Shown: positions 1-9,700 of the stretch, one piece after another
How positions within the stretch are numbered: position 1 is the stretch's first letter
Layout of the letters: each line of letters starts with the position of its first letter
DNA from: CADCWK01 sp035944555
GTDB taxonomy: Bacteria; Chloroflexota; Chloroflexia; Thermomicrobiales; UBA6265
Direction of reading: 5' to 3'
DNA: 64,000 nucleotides
Assembly (NCBI GenBank): GCA_035944555.1
Contig: DASZAY010000026.1
Location: forward strand, 186,001-250,000
The notes under the pieces: model-generated
What the model was told of the DNA's origin: nothing
Database searches by the model: none
The model's input: only the letters and a program-made list of their open reading frames with translations
Translations under genes and position numbers: made by a program

Positions 1-1
1 G

Positions 2-1246
2 ATGACGTCCAGCCAGAGTGAGGCGGTCGTCGCGTGGGCAGCAGCCGTCGCGAACGAAGAACGGCTGCGCGCCGCAGGTGAACCGGTCGACACCGCATGG
101 AGGGACGCCTCGGACGCTACCCGGGTGCCGGATGTACCCGAGACCCGGCCGGACGCACTGCGGATCGCCGTCTACGCCATCTCCCGGAACGAGGAGGCCG
201 TCGTCAGCCGCTGGGCGGAATCGACGCGTGACGCCGACCTGACCCTGCTGGTGGATACGGGTTCCCGCGACGAGACGGTCGACCGAGCCCGTTCCGCCGG
301 AGTCACGGTCCGCGAAATCCAGCTCGACCCGTTCCGGTTCGACGTGGCCCGGAACCACGCGATGGACAGCTTGCCAGAGGACATCGACGTCTGTATCTGC
401 CTGGACATCGACGAGGTCCTGGAGCCGGGCTGGCGGGTAGCGGTGGAAGAGGGCTGGCGACAGGGCGCCACCCGGCTCCGCTGTCCGCTGGAGTGGCAAT
501 GGCATCCCACGTACCCGTCCCTGCGGTACACCACCAACGAACGGATTCACGCCCGCCATGGCTATCGCTGGCACCATCCCGTCCACGAGGATCTTCTCCC
601 GGACGACCCGGACGCAGACTGCGAGATCACGATACCGGTCGGGATCCGGCATCTGCGGGACTCCGTCGGGTCGCGGCCATCCTACCTGCCGCTGCTCCGA
701 ATCCGTGCCGCCGAACACCCGGACGACGGGCGGGCAGCCCACCTGCTCGCCTCGGAGCTGCGCAACAGCGGGCTGATCGACGAGGCGAAGGCAGAGATCC
801 GACAGGCGCTCGGGCTGACACTGACGCCGAACGAGCGACTCAGCGCGTTGCTGATGCTGGCTGCACTGGAACCCGCCCACCGGCACACCATCCTCCTGGC
901 GGCGGCGGCCGAGTTCCCGGATCGCCGGGAGGCGTGGTGCGAACTAGCTCAGCTCCACGCTGATGCCGGTGAATGGCGGGCCTGCCGCGGGTGTTGCGAC
1001 ACGGCGCTGCGGATTACCGAGCGACCGGACGACTACCTCGGGAACCTGTTTGCCTGGAGTCACTGGCCGGAGCATCTGGCCGCGTCCGCGTCGCTTCACC
1101 TCGGTGACCCCTCGCGAGCCATCCATCACGCCCGCCGAGCCCTTGCCTGTTCTCCGTGGCACGCCGAATCAGCCACATTACTTGCTCGCGCACGCGAGCT
1201 TGCGAGGACGAACCAGTCAGCGTCCAGGCTCGGTCTGGCCTGCTGA
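2..1246 (+). CDS. Glycosyltransferase family 2-like protein with C-terminal TPR-like repeats
   Basis: A 414-residue cytoplasmic protein. Residues about 53-230 look like a GT-A fold: a beta strand followed by SRNEE, then VDTGSRDET, and an acidic CLDIDE motif near residue 135 that fits the DxD nucleotide-sugar/metal site. The C-terminal 180 residues are Ala/Leu-rich paired helices of TPR type. This combination occurs in small-substrate glycosyltransferases of the SunS/TPR type and in O-antigen or glycoprotein synthesis; acceptor and donor cannot be read. The first ATG is at base 2, so the true start may lie upstream of the window. The stop overlaps the convergent ATPase gene by 30 bases. Confidence 0.75.
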   Translation: MTSSQSEAVVAWAAAVANEERLRAAGEPVDTAWRDASDATRVPDVPETRPDALRIAVYAISRNEEAVVSRWAESTRDADLTLLVDTGSRDETVDRARSAGVTVREIQLDPFRFDVARNHAMDSLPEDIDVCICLDIDEVLEPGWRVAVEEGWRQGATRLRCPLEWQWHPTYPSLRYTTNERIHARHGYRWHHPVHEDLLPDDPDADCEITIPVGIRHLRDSVGSRPSYLPLLRIRAAEHPDDGRAAHLLASELRNSGLIDEAKAEIRQALGLTLTPNERLSALLMLAALEPAHRHTILLAAAAEFPDRREAWCELAQLHADAGEWRACRGCCDTALRITERPDDYLGNLFAWSHWPEHLAASASLHLGDPSRAIHHARRALACSPWHAESATLLARARELARTNQSASRLGLAC

Positions 1247-3400
1247 ACGGGATTCCTCACGCGATCGGAGCAGCCGGGTCGAGTTGGCGAGGATGCCAAT
1301 GTCCGGCAGCGACTGCGCGGCGGCGGCCAGGACCGGCGGCAGGATGCCGAAGGCGGCCAGCGACAACCCGGCGACGTTGTAGACGGCGGTGAAGCCGAGG
1401 TTCATCCGGACCACGCCCATCGTCCGCCGGGACGTGTGGATGGCGTCCGGGACCAGCGCCCAGTCCTCCCGCATCAGCACGATCCGGGACGCCTCGGACG
1501 CGATCGCCGAACCACCAATCCCCATCGCGATCCCGACATCGGCCTGCGCGAGCGCCGGCGCGTCGTTCACCCCGTCGCCGACCATCACGACCCGGTGTCC
1601 GGCCGCCTGGGCCTCGCGGACGACCGCGATCTTGTCCTCCGGTAGCAGTCCGGCCTGGTAATCGACGCCGAGCTGGGTGGCCAGCGCCGCGGCAACCCGC
1701 GGATCGTCACCGGTCAGGATCTCGATCCGGTCAATGCCCGCCGCCCGGACGGCCCTGAGCGCGTCGGCGACGCCGGGTCGCAGCGTGTCCGCCGCCGCGA
1801 TCACGCCCACCAGCTCATCGTTCCGGGCGATGAACAGCGTGGTCTTGCCCGCTTCCTCCAGCCGCACGGCCGCCGCGCAGCCCTCGGCTGCGGGGATCAG
1901 CCGGCGGTTGCCAACCGTGACGCGCACTTCGTCGACGGTTGCCCGGATACCCAGTCCGGGGATGGCCACAAAGTCGCGGACCGGACCGGAGGACAGCCCC
2001 CTGATGGCAGCGGCGTCCCGGACGGCGCCAGCCAGCGGATGCTCGGAGTCACGTTCCGCCGAGGCGGCCAGCGCCAGGACATCCTGTTCATCCATGTCAC
2101 CAAGCGGGATGACATCCGTCACGGCGGGGCGGCCGACCGTCAGCGTGCCGGTCTTGTCGACGAAGAGCACATCGGTCCGGGCCAGCAACTCGACGGCCCG
2201 GCCACCCTTGATGATCAGGCCCCGCTTCGCCCCGGCGCCAACCGTCGCCAGCATCGCGACCGGCGTGGCCAGCGCCAGCGAGCACGAGCAGGCCACGACC
2301 AGCACGGCCGCCGTCGCCAACGCGTCCCGGCTGATCAGCCAGGTCAGGGCCGCGATCGTACCGACGACGGGGAGAAACCACGTCGCGAACCGGTCGGCCA
2401 TCCGCTGCACATCGGCCCGACTGGCCTCGGCGTTCTCGACCAGCGTGATCACGCGGCCAAAGGTCGAGTCCGCCCCGACGGCCGTCGCCCTGATCCGCAG
2501 GCTCCCGCGCTCGGCATGGCTGGCCGCGAAGACGCGGACGCCCGCGTGGGCATCGACCGGGATCGATTCGCCGGTGATGCTCGCCTGGTTGACACTGGCC
2601 TGCCCGTCGATCACCTCACCGTCGACCGGGATCGCCTCGCCGGGGCGGACGACGACCGTCTCGCCCACGACGACCGTGGCGACCGGCACCACCTGTTCCG
2701 TTTCGTCCCGCTCCACTCGCGCTGTGCGAGGCGCCAGCGCGAGCAGGTCGCGGACGGCATCGCGGCTCCGTTCCGTCGTGAACGACTCGGCCAGGTCGCC
2801 GATCCGCATGAAGAAGACGACGATCGCGGCGGTGGCCCACTGCCCGACGACCAGCGCGGCGATCACGCCGACGGTCATCAGTGTGTGGGAGATCACCTGC
2901 CGCCGGAGCGCCGCCCGGATGACGTTGCAGAAGACCGGAAACCCGAACGCGAGCACGATCAGCACGCCGACCGGGAATGGCACCCGGTCCGTCACCCGGT
3001 CCAGCAGCCCAAGCCCCTCGCCCACCACGACGACGAGCAGGACGACCGCGACGACCAGCCCGAAGATCAGCATGATCCGGCGGGCAACCCCGGCCGGGTC
3101 TGTCGTCATGGCCGTCGCGCCGGGATCCGTTTCCCCAGCTGCCGCCGTCAGGGCGGGCACGGTGTATCCGGCCTGCTCGATCGCCTGCCGGACACGGTCC
3201 CGGTCGACCACCGCCGGATCCAGGACGACGATAGCCTTCTCCGCCGCGAGCAGGACCCTCACTGAGCCGACGCCGGGGATCGCGTCGATGGCGTCCTCGA
3301 CCGACCGGGCGCAGCCGGCACAGTCCATCCCGTGGATCGGGACCTCGACCGTCGCCCGGGTCGCCGCCGAGCGGTTGCTCACTTCGGTCGTGGCGCTCAC
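1217..3400 (-). CDS. P1B-type heavy-metal-translocating ATPase with an atypical CSC membrane motif
   Basis: About 727 residues. The order is an N-terminal HMA domain (GMDCAGC, Cys27 and Cys30), membrane helices, an actuator domain with TGES near 275, a metal-binding helix, the phosphorylated Asp415 in DKTGT, the ATP-binding domain and GDGVNDAP near 606. It should export a soft metal ion using ATP. The transmembrane motif that is normally CPC, CPH or SPC reads Cys371-Ser-Cys373, so the helix-breaking proline is missing. I chose the GTG at 3400 because its first bases overlap the stop of the upstream regulator (GTGA), a classic coupling; a TTG at 3409 is the alternative. The CmtR-like partner suggests Cd, Pb or Zn as substrate. 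Confidence 0.92.
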   Translation of the reverse strand: MSATTEVSNRSAATRATVEVPIHGMDCAGCARSVEDAIDAIPGVGSVRVLLAAEKAIVVLDPAVVDRDRVRQAIEQAGYTVPALTAAAGETDPGATAMTTDPAGVARRIMLIFGLVVAVVLLVVVVGEGLGLLDRVTDRVPFPVGVLIVLAFGFPVFCNVIRAALRRQVISHTLMTVGVIAALVVGQWATAAIVVFFMRIGDLAESFTTERSRDAVRDLLALAPRTARVERDETEQVVPVATVVVGETVVVRPGEAIPVDGEVIDGQASVNQASITGESIPVDAHAGVRVFAASHAERGSLRIRATAVGADSTFGRVITLVENAEASRADVQRMADRFATWFLPVVGTIAALTWLISRDALATAAVLVVACSCSLALATPVAMLATVGAGAKRGLIIKGGRAVELLARTDVLFVDKTGTLTVGRPAVTDVIPLGDMDEQDVLALAASAERDSEHPLAGAVRDAAAIRGLSSGPVRDFVAIPGLGIRATVDEVRVTVGNRRLIPAAEGCAAAVRLEEAGKTTLFIARNDELVGVIAAADTLRPGVADALRAVRAAGIDRIEILTGDDPRVAAALATQLGVDYQAGLLPEDKIAVVREAQAAGHRVVMVGDGVNDAPALAQADVGIAMGIGGSAIASEASRIVLMREDWALVPDAIHTSRRTMGVVRMNLGFTAVYNVAGLSLAAFGILPPVLAAAAQSLPDIGILANSTRLLRSREESRSAGQTEPGR

Positions 3401-3747
3401 GGGCAACAATCCTCGCGGGGCTCGTAGTGGGTACAGGCATACAGCCCGGCCGCCACGTCGGCGATGACCGCGTCGGCGACGGCCAGCAGGGTTGCCACCC
3501 GCTCATCTGCGAGGGAGTAAACGGCATGGCGCCCACGCTGTTCCCGGACGACCAGGTCGCAGTCCAGCAGACAGGCGAGATGGTTGGAGGTGTTGGATTG
3601 GCTGCGTCCCGTGACCGCGACCAGTTCGCCGACGGTCAGGGGACCATCCCGGAGAGCCTCGAGGATCACGAGGCGACAGGGGTCCGACAACCCACGGAAC
3701 AGCTTGGCGCGCAGGGTCATCGTCACGGGCTGGGCAGTCGCAGTCAT
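3397..3747 (-). CDS. ArsR/SmtB-family metal sensor, CmtR-like
   Basis: A 116-residue winged-helix repressor. The recognition helix reads SQSNTSNHLACLLDCDLV; Cys59 and Cys63 in CLLDC match the Cys57/Cys61 pair of mycobacterial CmtR, and Cys105, or Cys114/115, could supply the third ligand that Cys102 supplies there. CmtR is a Cd(II)/Pb(II)-responsive repressor, so this protein should release DNA when such a metal binds. The ATG at 3747 follows GAGGGG at good distance; longer forms would start inside the operator. It overlaps the ATPase start by 4 bases, forming a two-gene operon. I am confident of the family and less so of the metal. Confidence 0.9.
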   Translation of the reverse strand: MTATAQPVTMTLRAKLFRGLSDPCRLVILEALRDGPLTVGELVAVTGRSQSNTSNHLACLLDCDLVVREQRGRHAVYSLADERVATLLAVADAVIADVAAGLYACTHYEPREDCCP

Positions 3748-3762
3748 GGGCACCCCTCGCAT

Positions 3763-3808
3763 CAACGCATCAGGATGTGATGATACGTTGGCTTGGACGA
3801 GGCCACAA
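3763..3808 (-). promoter_or_regulatory. Promoter and operator of the metal-sensor/ATPase operon
   Basis: On the minus strand, TTGTGG (3803-3808) and TATCAT (3780-3785) are separated by 17 bases, a good sigma70-type promoter. A 10-base inverted repeat, CAACGCATCA (3763-3772) and TGATACGTTG (3781-3790), with one mismatch and an 8-base centre, covers the -10 box and the start site. Its size and position fit an ArsR-family operator that blocks RNA polymerase. Confidence 0.75.
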
Positions 3809-3813
3809 CGTAG

Positions 3814-3843
3814 CGGGGCGCGCCCATTGCTGGACGCGCCCCG
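3814..3843 (-). terminator. Hairpin between the GNAT gene and the metal operon
   Basis: CGGGGCGCG (3814-3822) pairs with CGCGCCCCG (3835-3843) around a 12-base loop. It lies downstream of the minus-strand acetyltransferase gene and just upstream of the metal-operon promoter. There is no U tract, so it may be a factor-dependent or weak terminator. Confidence 0.4.
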
Positions 3844-3872
3844 GGGAACGGGTATTTGACTGGCCGTTTCGC

Positions 3873-4166
3873 CTAGGACGAGGCGATCAGGTCGGTGTAT
3901 TTGGGGTGCCGCTCGATGTAGTCGGCGATGAACGGGCAGCTCGGGACGACCTTGAGACCCCGCGATCGGACATCGTCCAACGCACCGCTCGCCAGCCGGC
4001 TGCCGATCCCTCGGCCCTGCTGGCTGGGATCGACCTCGGTGTGATGCATGTCGATCACCTGCCCGTCGGCGCGGTAATCGATATGCCCCCGCGAGACGGA
4101 TCCCTCGTGAATGTCATAGCGGCTGGTCTGGTCGTCGTGGGTGACGATGAATGTCGCGTCGCTCAT
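3873..4166 (-). CDS. Small GNAT-fold acetyltransferase (Acetyltransf_CG/YidJ type)
   Basis: A 97-residue stand-alone protein. VIDMHHTEVDPSQQGRGIG and the C-terminal CPFIADYIERHPKY are the hallmarks of the short GNAT family (COG2388), which keeps the acetyl-CoA loop (Q/RGxG) but lacks the N-terminal GNAT strands. Members are predicted to acetylate small molecules or proteins; the substrate is unknown. It is monocistronic, with a GC-rich palindrome just upstream at 4184-4204. Confidence 0.85.
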   Translation of the reverse strand: MSDATFIVTHDDQTSRYDIHEGSVSRGHIDYRADGQVIDMHHTEVDPSQQGRGIGSRLASGALDDVRSRGLKVVPSCPFIADYIERHPKYTDLIASS

Positions 4167-4183
4167 CTGATCCTGTTCCTCCC

Positions 4184-4204
4184 GGCCGGGCGCGGCGCCC
4201 GGCC
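4184..4204. repeat. GGCCGGGC palindrome upstream of the small GNAT gene
   Basis: GGCCGGGCGC and GCGCCCGGCC form an almost continuous palindrome. The same GGCCGGGCG/CGCCCGGCC core recurs at 44063-44086 and, in shorter form, at 38256-38281, always outside genes. Confidence 0.5.
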
Positions 4205-4254
4205 TGCCTGTCTCACAGTCAGGCAGAACCGGGGCCAGGGGTTGCCTTAAGGAT

Positions 4255-5820
4255 CTACGGGAGCGCGAAGGCCTGGACCGTATTGCCGGGCCGGATGAAC
4301 GGCGCGAACAGCGGGGTCGCCGCCCCGACCACGACGACGCCGTTGGCGATCGCCACGCCGCCGCTGGCCGACCCGCCCAGGTCGTAGGACCAGAGCTCGT
4401 CCCCCGTCGTCAGGTCGTACGCATGGAGGATCCCGTCCAGTCCGGCGTGGAAGACGATACCGTCCGCGATGCCGACCGGCGACGCGGCCGGAGCGTCCTG
4501 CAGCGCCGTCCAGATTGGCTCGCCGGTGGTCGCGTCCAGGGCCGTCACCATCCCGGTGGCGGGGCCGTCGAACTCCGGCCAGTCCGTGGCGGGAACGGCG
4601 ACGATGCCGTCGGCGTAGGCGCTGGTCCCTTCCATACCGCCGAGGAAGCCGGCCGGCGAGATCTGGCTCTCCCAGACGACCTCGCCACTGTCCCGGTCAA
4701 GCGCCCAGTAGACGCCGCTCTTCTGCCCCTCGCCGACGAGGTCCCGCATCTCCCCGTCGATCTCGACGGAGAACAGGTGCGGCGACGCACTCAGCCCGAC
4801 ATCCTCGACCGGAGCGGTCTCCCCGTCGTTGGGAGGTGCGGCGTAGGTCCAGACAATCTCGCCCGACGACGCCTGGAGTGCGACGATGCTGATCGTGTCG
4901 CCGTACGGAGCGGGATTCTCCGTGTAGGCATTCTGCGTCCCGACGAACACCATGCCGCGATCCGGGTCGATGGCCGGGACGGAGAACACCCCGGCTCCGT
5001 CCCGCCCCTCGGGCACCATGAACGTGTGCCAGAGGACCTCGCCACTCACCGCGTCCACCGCGACGACCCCGCCCCGGAACCCGACTTCCTTGGCGATCGA
5101 GGCGACGCCGACGTAGACCGTTCCCTCCCAGACGACCGGCGACGACCAGATGCAGGCGTTGGGCTGCTCGTCCACCAGGACAGTCCAGATCTCCTCGCCC
5201 GTCGCGGCATCCACGGCATGCAGGTTCGCCGCCGCATCACCGACGTAGACGACACCGTCCACGGCCGCGGCGGACCCGACGATCCCCAGGTCGATCTGGA
5301 GGTTCCGCTCAAGGACGGCGACGCCGGTCTCGTAGGTCCAGACCTCCTCCCCCGTCAGGAGATCGACCGCGTAGAGGTTACCGTCATACGACCCGAAGAT
5401 CGCGACCCCATTGGCGATGACCGGCGTGGCACTCACCGCCCCACCGACCTCGACCGACCAGGCGAGCTCCAGCCCGGCAACCGTGTCGACGGAGAGTCCG
5501 GAACCCGTCGCGGCCTTGTTGCCCGACAGATCGTGGCCGTAGAGCGGCCAGCCACCGGGTGCTCCTGCGGCTGGGGTACCAGCCGTCGGGGTCCCGGCCA
5601 TTGGCGTCCCGGCTGCCGGCGTCCCGACGACCGGCGTCCCAGTTCCGGCCCGCACGCCAGCCGCACCGGCAACGGGGGCCAGCGCCAGCGCGGCGAGCAG
5701 CGGACGACGGGAGATAGCTGTCCTGGTGGGTCCCGGGCGGGATGCTGCCTGGTCGTGGTTCCCGGTCGGCGACGTCGTGGTCCGGTCGGGTCCGGTCGGG
5801 TTGGTGTCCGCTGCGCTCAT
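4255..5820 (-). CDS. Exported PQQ-type beta-propeller repeat protein
   Basis: A 521-residue protein. After a 35-residue lead there is a Tat-like motif SRRPLL, a hydrophobic stretch LAALALAPVAGAAG, and a linker of repeated GTPxAGTP units. The rest is seven or so blades, each with a signature such as LYAVDLLTGEEVWTYE, LHAVDAATGEEIWT or LHAYDLTTGDELWSYD, as in PQQ-dependent dehydrogenases and BamB. I see no quinone-binding Cys-Cys pair, so a structural or binding role is as likely as a dehydrogenase. The ATG at 5820 follows GAGGAG. The linker style is typical of exported proteins of Thermomicrobia-like bacteria (inference). Confidence 0.82.
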   Translation of the reverse strand: MSAADTNPTGPDRTTTSPTGNHDQAASRPGPTRTAISRRPLLAALALAPVAGAAGVRAGTGTPVVGTPAAGTPMAGTPTAGTPAAGAPGGWPLYGHDLSGNKAATGSGLSVDTVAGLELAWSVEVGGAVSATPVIANGVAIFGSYDGNLYAVDLLTGEEVWTYETGVAVLERNLQIDLGIVGSAAAVDGVVYVGDAAANLHAVDAATGEEIWTVLVDEQPNACIWSSPVVWEGTVYVGVASIAKEVGFRGGVVAVDAVSGEVLWHTFMVPEGRDGAGVFSVPAIDPDRGMVFVGTQNAYTENPAPYGDTISIVALQASSGEIVWTYAAPPNDGETAPVEDVGLSASPHLFSVEIDGEMRDLVGEGQKSGVYWALDRDSGEVVWESQISPAGFLGGMEGTSAYADGIVAVPATDWPEFDGPATGMVTALDATTGEPIWTALQDAPAASPVGIADGIVFHAGLDGILHAYDLTTGDELWSYDLGGSASGGVAIANGVVVVGAATPLFAPFIRPGNTVQAFALP

Positions 5821-5998
5821 CAGTGTCTCCTCGAAGGGATCTGTGGGACGGCCCGCCATCCAGCCGGCGTACTTCACTCCACGTTCCTGATCGTAGCATC
5901 GGTCACCCCGGACCGCCCGGCAGCCACCTGGCTTGCGCCCGGGGCGATCGCGCCGGACCATACGGCGGTCCGTCCGCACGCAGCCAAGCCGGAGTCCC

Positions 5999-6787
5999 AT
6001 GTCCGACACCCCCCTGTCGCCCGTCCGTGTCGCGATCCTGTCCGACGTCCACGGGAACGACCATGCGCTGCGGGCCGTGCTGGCCGCCCTGGCGACCGTG
6101 CCACACGACGCGATCGTCGTCGCGGGCGATCATGTCTGGGGCGGTCCGTCCCCACGGCAATGCCTCGATCTGCTCCGGGAGCTCGGAGCGCCGATGCTGC
6201 GGGGCAACACCGACGAGTACCTCTGGCTGCCGCCCCGCTTCCCGGAGATGGCGCGGACGATTGCCTGGGCAACGGCACAACTCGGCGACGACGGCGTCGC
6301 GTTCCTCCGTGCCCTGCCGATCGGATGGCGAACGACCCCACCCGGTGGCCGGACGCCCGAGGATGACCTGCTCGTCGTCCACGCCACTCCGACCGACAAC
6401 GACGCGGAGCTGATCCTCGAGCCGGACCCGTTCGGCAACCTCCCGGTCACCCCGCCAGATGTCGCGCAGGCGCTGATCGGCGATGCCCGGGCGGGCCTGA
6501 TCGTCGCCGGCCATCTCCACTACATCTCGTCCGGCGAGATCGAGGGGCAGCGCCTGGCGTCGGTCGGTTCAGTGGGTTCGCCGCTGGATGGGGACCCGCG
6601 GGCGGCGTGGGGGGTGGCGACGTGGGACGGTTCGGCGTGGACGCTGGAGCACCACCGGACGCCCTACGACGTCGAGGCCGCCGCCCGTGCCACCGAGGCC
6701 GCCGCCCCGCAGCCGATGATCGGCCGCGTGCTCGGAGAGCGCCTCCGCCAGGCTCGCTGGCTCCCGTTCGAGCCGACCGGCGACTAG
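5999..6787 (+). CDS. Calcineurin-like metallophosphoesterase (YfcE/MPP superfamily)
   Basis: A 262-residue cytoplasmic enzyme. The metal-site motifs are in order: ILSDVHGN near residue 17, VAGDHVWGGP, RGNTD and VAGHLHY. This is the arrangement of small bacterial phosphodiesterases of the YfcE/diadenosine-tetraphosphatase type with two divalent metals. The third motif has GNTD rather than GNHD, as in many YfcE relatives. The ATG at 5999 follows GGAG. The stop TAG lies in a CTAG shared with the stop of the convergent PAS-GGDEF-EAL gene. Confidence 0.88.
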   Translation: MSDTPLSPVRVAILSDVHGNDHALRAVLAALATVPHDAIVVAGDHVWGGPSPRQCLDLLRELGAPMLRGNTDEYLWLPPRFPEMARTIAWATAQLGDDGVAFLRALPIGWRTTPPGGRTPEDDLLVVHATPTDNDAELILEPDPFGNLPVTPPDVAQALIGDARAGLIVAGHLHYISSGEIEGQRLASVGSVGSPLDGDPRAAWGVATWDGSAWTLEHHRTPYDVEAAARATEAAAPQPMIGRVLGERLRQARWLPFEPTGD

Positions 6788-9700
6788 TCGCCGGTCTCGA
6801 GAACGTACGATCCGCCGTCCCAGTACCCGAGCGACCAGAGCGAATCGGTCTCCAGCATCGCCGTGACGGTCTCTTCCGGGAGCGGCCCGGAGAAGTAGAA
6901 GCCCTGCCCACGGTGGCACCCGACGGCGCGGAGTTGCCGGACCTGCTCGGCCGACTCGATTCCCTCCGCGCAGACGTCCAGCCCGAGCGTCGTCGCGTAG
7001 GCCATCACGGCATGGATCATCGCCGTGTCGCTGGAATCCGATCCCAGCCCGTCGATGAACGTCCCATCGACCTTGATCGTGTCGATCGGCGTGTCGCTCA
7101 GGTAGTTCAGGCCCGAGTAGCCCGTTCCGAAGTCGTCGATGGCAAGGCTGACGCCCAGCTCGCGCAGCGCCCGCATCGTCTCGATCGTCGTCGCCAGGTC
7201 GTTGAGCGCGACCGACTCGGTGATTTCCAACCGGAGCATCCGTGGCTCCAGCCCCGACTCCGCCAGCGCCGCAGTGACATCCTCGATCAGCGTCGGATGG
7301 AGGAACTGGCGGGAGGACAGGTTCACTCCGATGATCAGGGGTTCCAGTCCGGACGCCTGCCGCCGGAGGTTCCATCCCCGCGCTGCCCGGCATGCCTCGG
7401 CGATCACGAACTGCCCGAGCGGGACAATCATCCCGGTCTCCTCGGCCACCGGGATGATCTCGGCCGGCGAGATCATCCCCCGGGTCGGGTGCTCCCACCG
7501 GACCAGAGCTTCGAACTCGATGATCCGGCCGGTGACCAGCTCGATCTGGGGCTGGTAATGCACCTGGAGCTGGCGCCCCGCGATTGCCTCCCGCAGGTCG
7601 TCCTGCGTCTGCATCCGCGCCATTGCCTGGGAGTTGACCGTATCGTCGTAGACGACCCGCTGCCCCTTGCCCCGCGCCTTGGCCTCGTACATGGCGATGT
7701 CTGCCTCGCGCAGCAGGTCCTGGTTGGCCGGATCATCCGGTCGCCCGATAGCGATCCCGAGGCACGGGGAGACCAGGACGTCGTGGCCACCGATCGAGAT
7801 GGGTTCGCGCAGCCTGGTGATCACCCGATCGGCGAAGGAGGTGGCGCTGGCAATGTCGGCCAACTCCTCGATCACGATCGTGAACTCGTCACCACCCATC
7901 CGTGCGACCATGTCGTCGTCCCGGGCGATTGAGCGGAGCCGGTCACCGACGGTCCGGAGCAACTGGTCGCCGGCGGCGTGGCCAAGCGTGTCGTTGATGA
8001 TCTTGAAGTCGTCCAGGTCAAGGAAGATCACCGCGAACGACGTCCCGTTCGCGACGGACCGCTCACGGGCCGCGCCCAGACGCTTGTGGAACAGGGCACG
8101 GTTGGGCAGCCCGGTCAGCGGATCGTGGCTGGCCTGGTGGATCAGGCGCTGCTCCAGCGTCCGGCGCTCGGTGACGTCGTGGGCATTGATCACGATCCCG
8201 CGGACGCTGCGATCACCGAGGAGCGACGTCGCGATGATCTGGAGGGCGCGCATCGACCCGTCCGCATGGCGGAACGAGATCACGATCGGTCCGACGGGGT
8301 CGACGTGGCGCTGGCTCTCGAGAAGCAGGGCGTCGAACCGGGCTCGGTCGCTCCGGCCGATCCACTCGAAGTCCACCTTGCCGATCATGTCACCCGGCTC
8401 GTAGCCGAGGATGCGCAGGCTGGACGGCGTGACGAACGTGATGACGCCGCGCTCAGAGACGAGGATCGTCAGGTCGGAGCCATGCTGGACCAGGGACCGG
8501 AAGCGCTCCTCGCTCTCCCGGAGCATCGCCTCGGCGTCCTTGCGCCATGTGACGTCGCGCGCGTTCAGGACCAGCCCGCCGACGCTCGGGTGCGTCAGCA
8601 GGTTGGTCAGCGTGATCTCCCACCACAACCAGGCGCCGCTCTGATGGCGGACGCGCGCCTCGAACGACACGCCCTCACTGGGATGCTCCAGTGCCCGGTC
8701 GAACTGCTCGATGGCCATCCCGTTGTCATCAGGATGGAAGTTGAGCTGAGCGTCCCGGTCCATGAATCGGTTGATCGAGTCGCCCAGAGCGATCTCGACG
8801 CTTGGGCTGGCGAACCGCACGAAGCCGTCCGGATCCAGGATCATCACGATGTCGGGGGCGTACCGGAACAGCGCGCGGAAGCGCTCTTCGCTGTCTCGCA
8901 GGCGCTGCTGGGCCTCGCGGGACTCCGTAGTGTCGTGCGCATTGACGACGAACCCCTGGATCCCCGGTGTCTGGAGATGATTGGTAACGGACGCGGACAC
9001 CCAGCGCGATGTCCCGTCGCTGTGCTGCAGGCGCTCCTCGAGGCGGACCGTTTCCCTCTGGCGCCCGGCCAGCTCCTCGAATACCCGCTCCAGGCGCGCC
9101 TTGATGGTGGAGGCGCCGGGCCGATCGGGCCACGGCAACGGCCACGTGTCGACCACCTCACCGCGCGCCAGGAGATCCTGGGCCGACGGGCTGGCGTACG
9201 AGATTCGCATGTCAGGTTGAATGACCAGGATGTAGTCGGCCGAGTGTTCGACCAGCGTCCCAAACAGCAGTTCGCGGAACCGGAGCGACTCCTCGGCCAG
9301 GACCTGGTCGGTGACATCGCGAGCCGTGATGACGATTCCGCCGATCGCCGGGACGTCGAGCTTGTTGACCGCTGACGCTTCCAGCCAGCGCCAGGATCCG
9401 CTGACGTGGCGGACCCGGGTCCGCATCGGGGAGGTCCGGCTGCCGGGGACCTGGCGCAGACGTCGGAGCGCCATCCGGATGTCGCCGATATTGTCGGGAT
9501 GGACAATCTGGTTCAGGGTCAGGTGGGGGATCTGATCCAGCCCGTACCCGAGAATCGTTTCGACCGCGGGGCTGGCGAACGAGGCGCGGCCCTGGTGGTC
9601 GACGATCAGGACGATTTCCGACCCCTGCTCGACGACCGCGCGGAGGCGAACATCCTCCGCGCGAGCCGCCTCCTCGGCCACCCGCTGGTCGGTGATGTCG

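Noticed and set aside
1677..3467. 596-residue open frame on the plus strand opposite the P1B ATPase
   Set aside because: It is a mirror of a GC-rich gene: Ser/Thr/Arg-rich, no family motifs, and the minus-strand frame has every ATPase motif.
4255..5820. PQQ-dependent alcohol dehydrogenase
   Set aside because: Only the propeller repeats are seen; the vicinal Cys pair and catalytic Asp region of the dehydrogenases are not evident.
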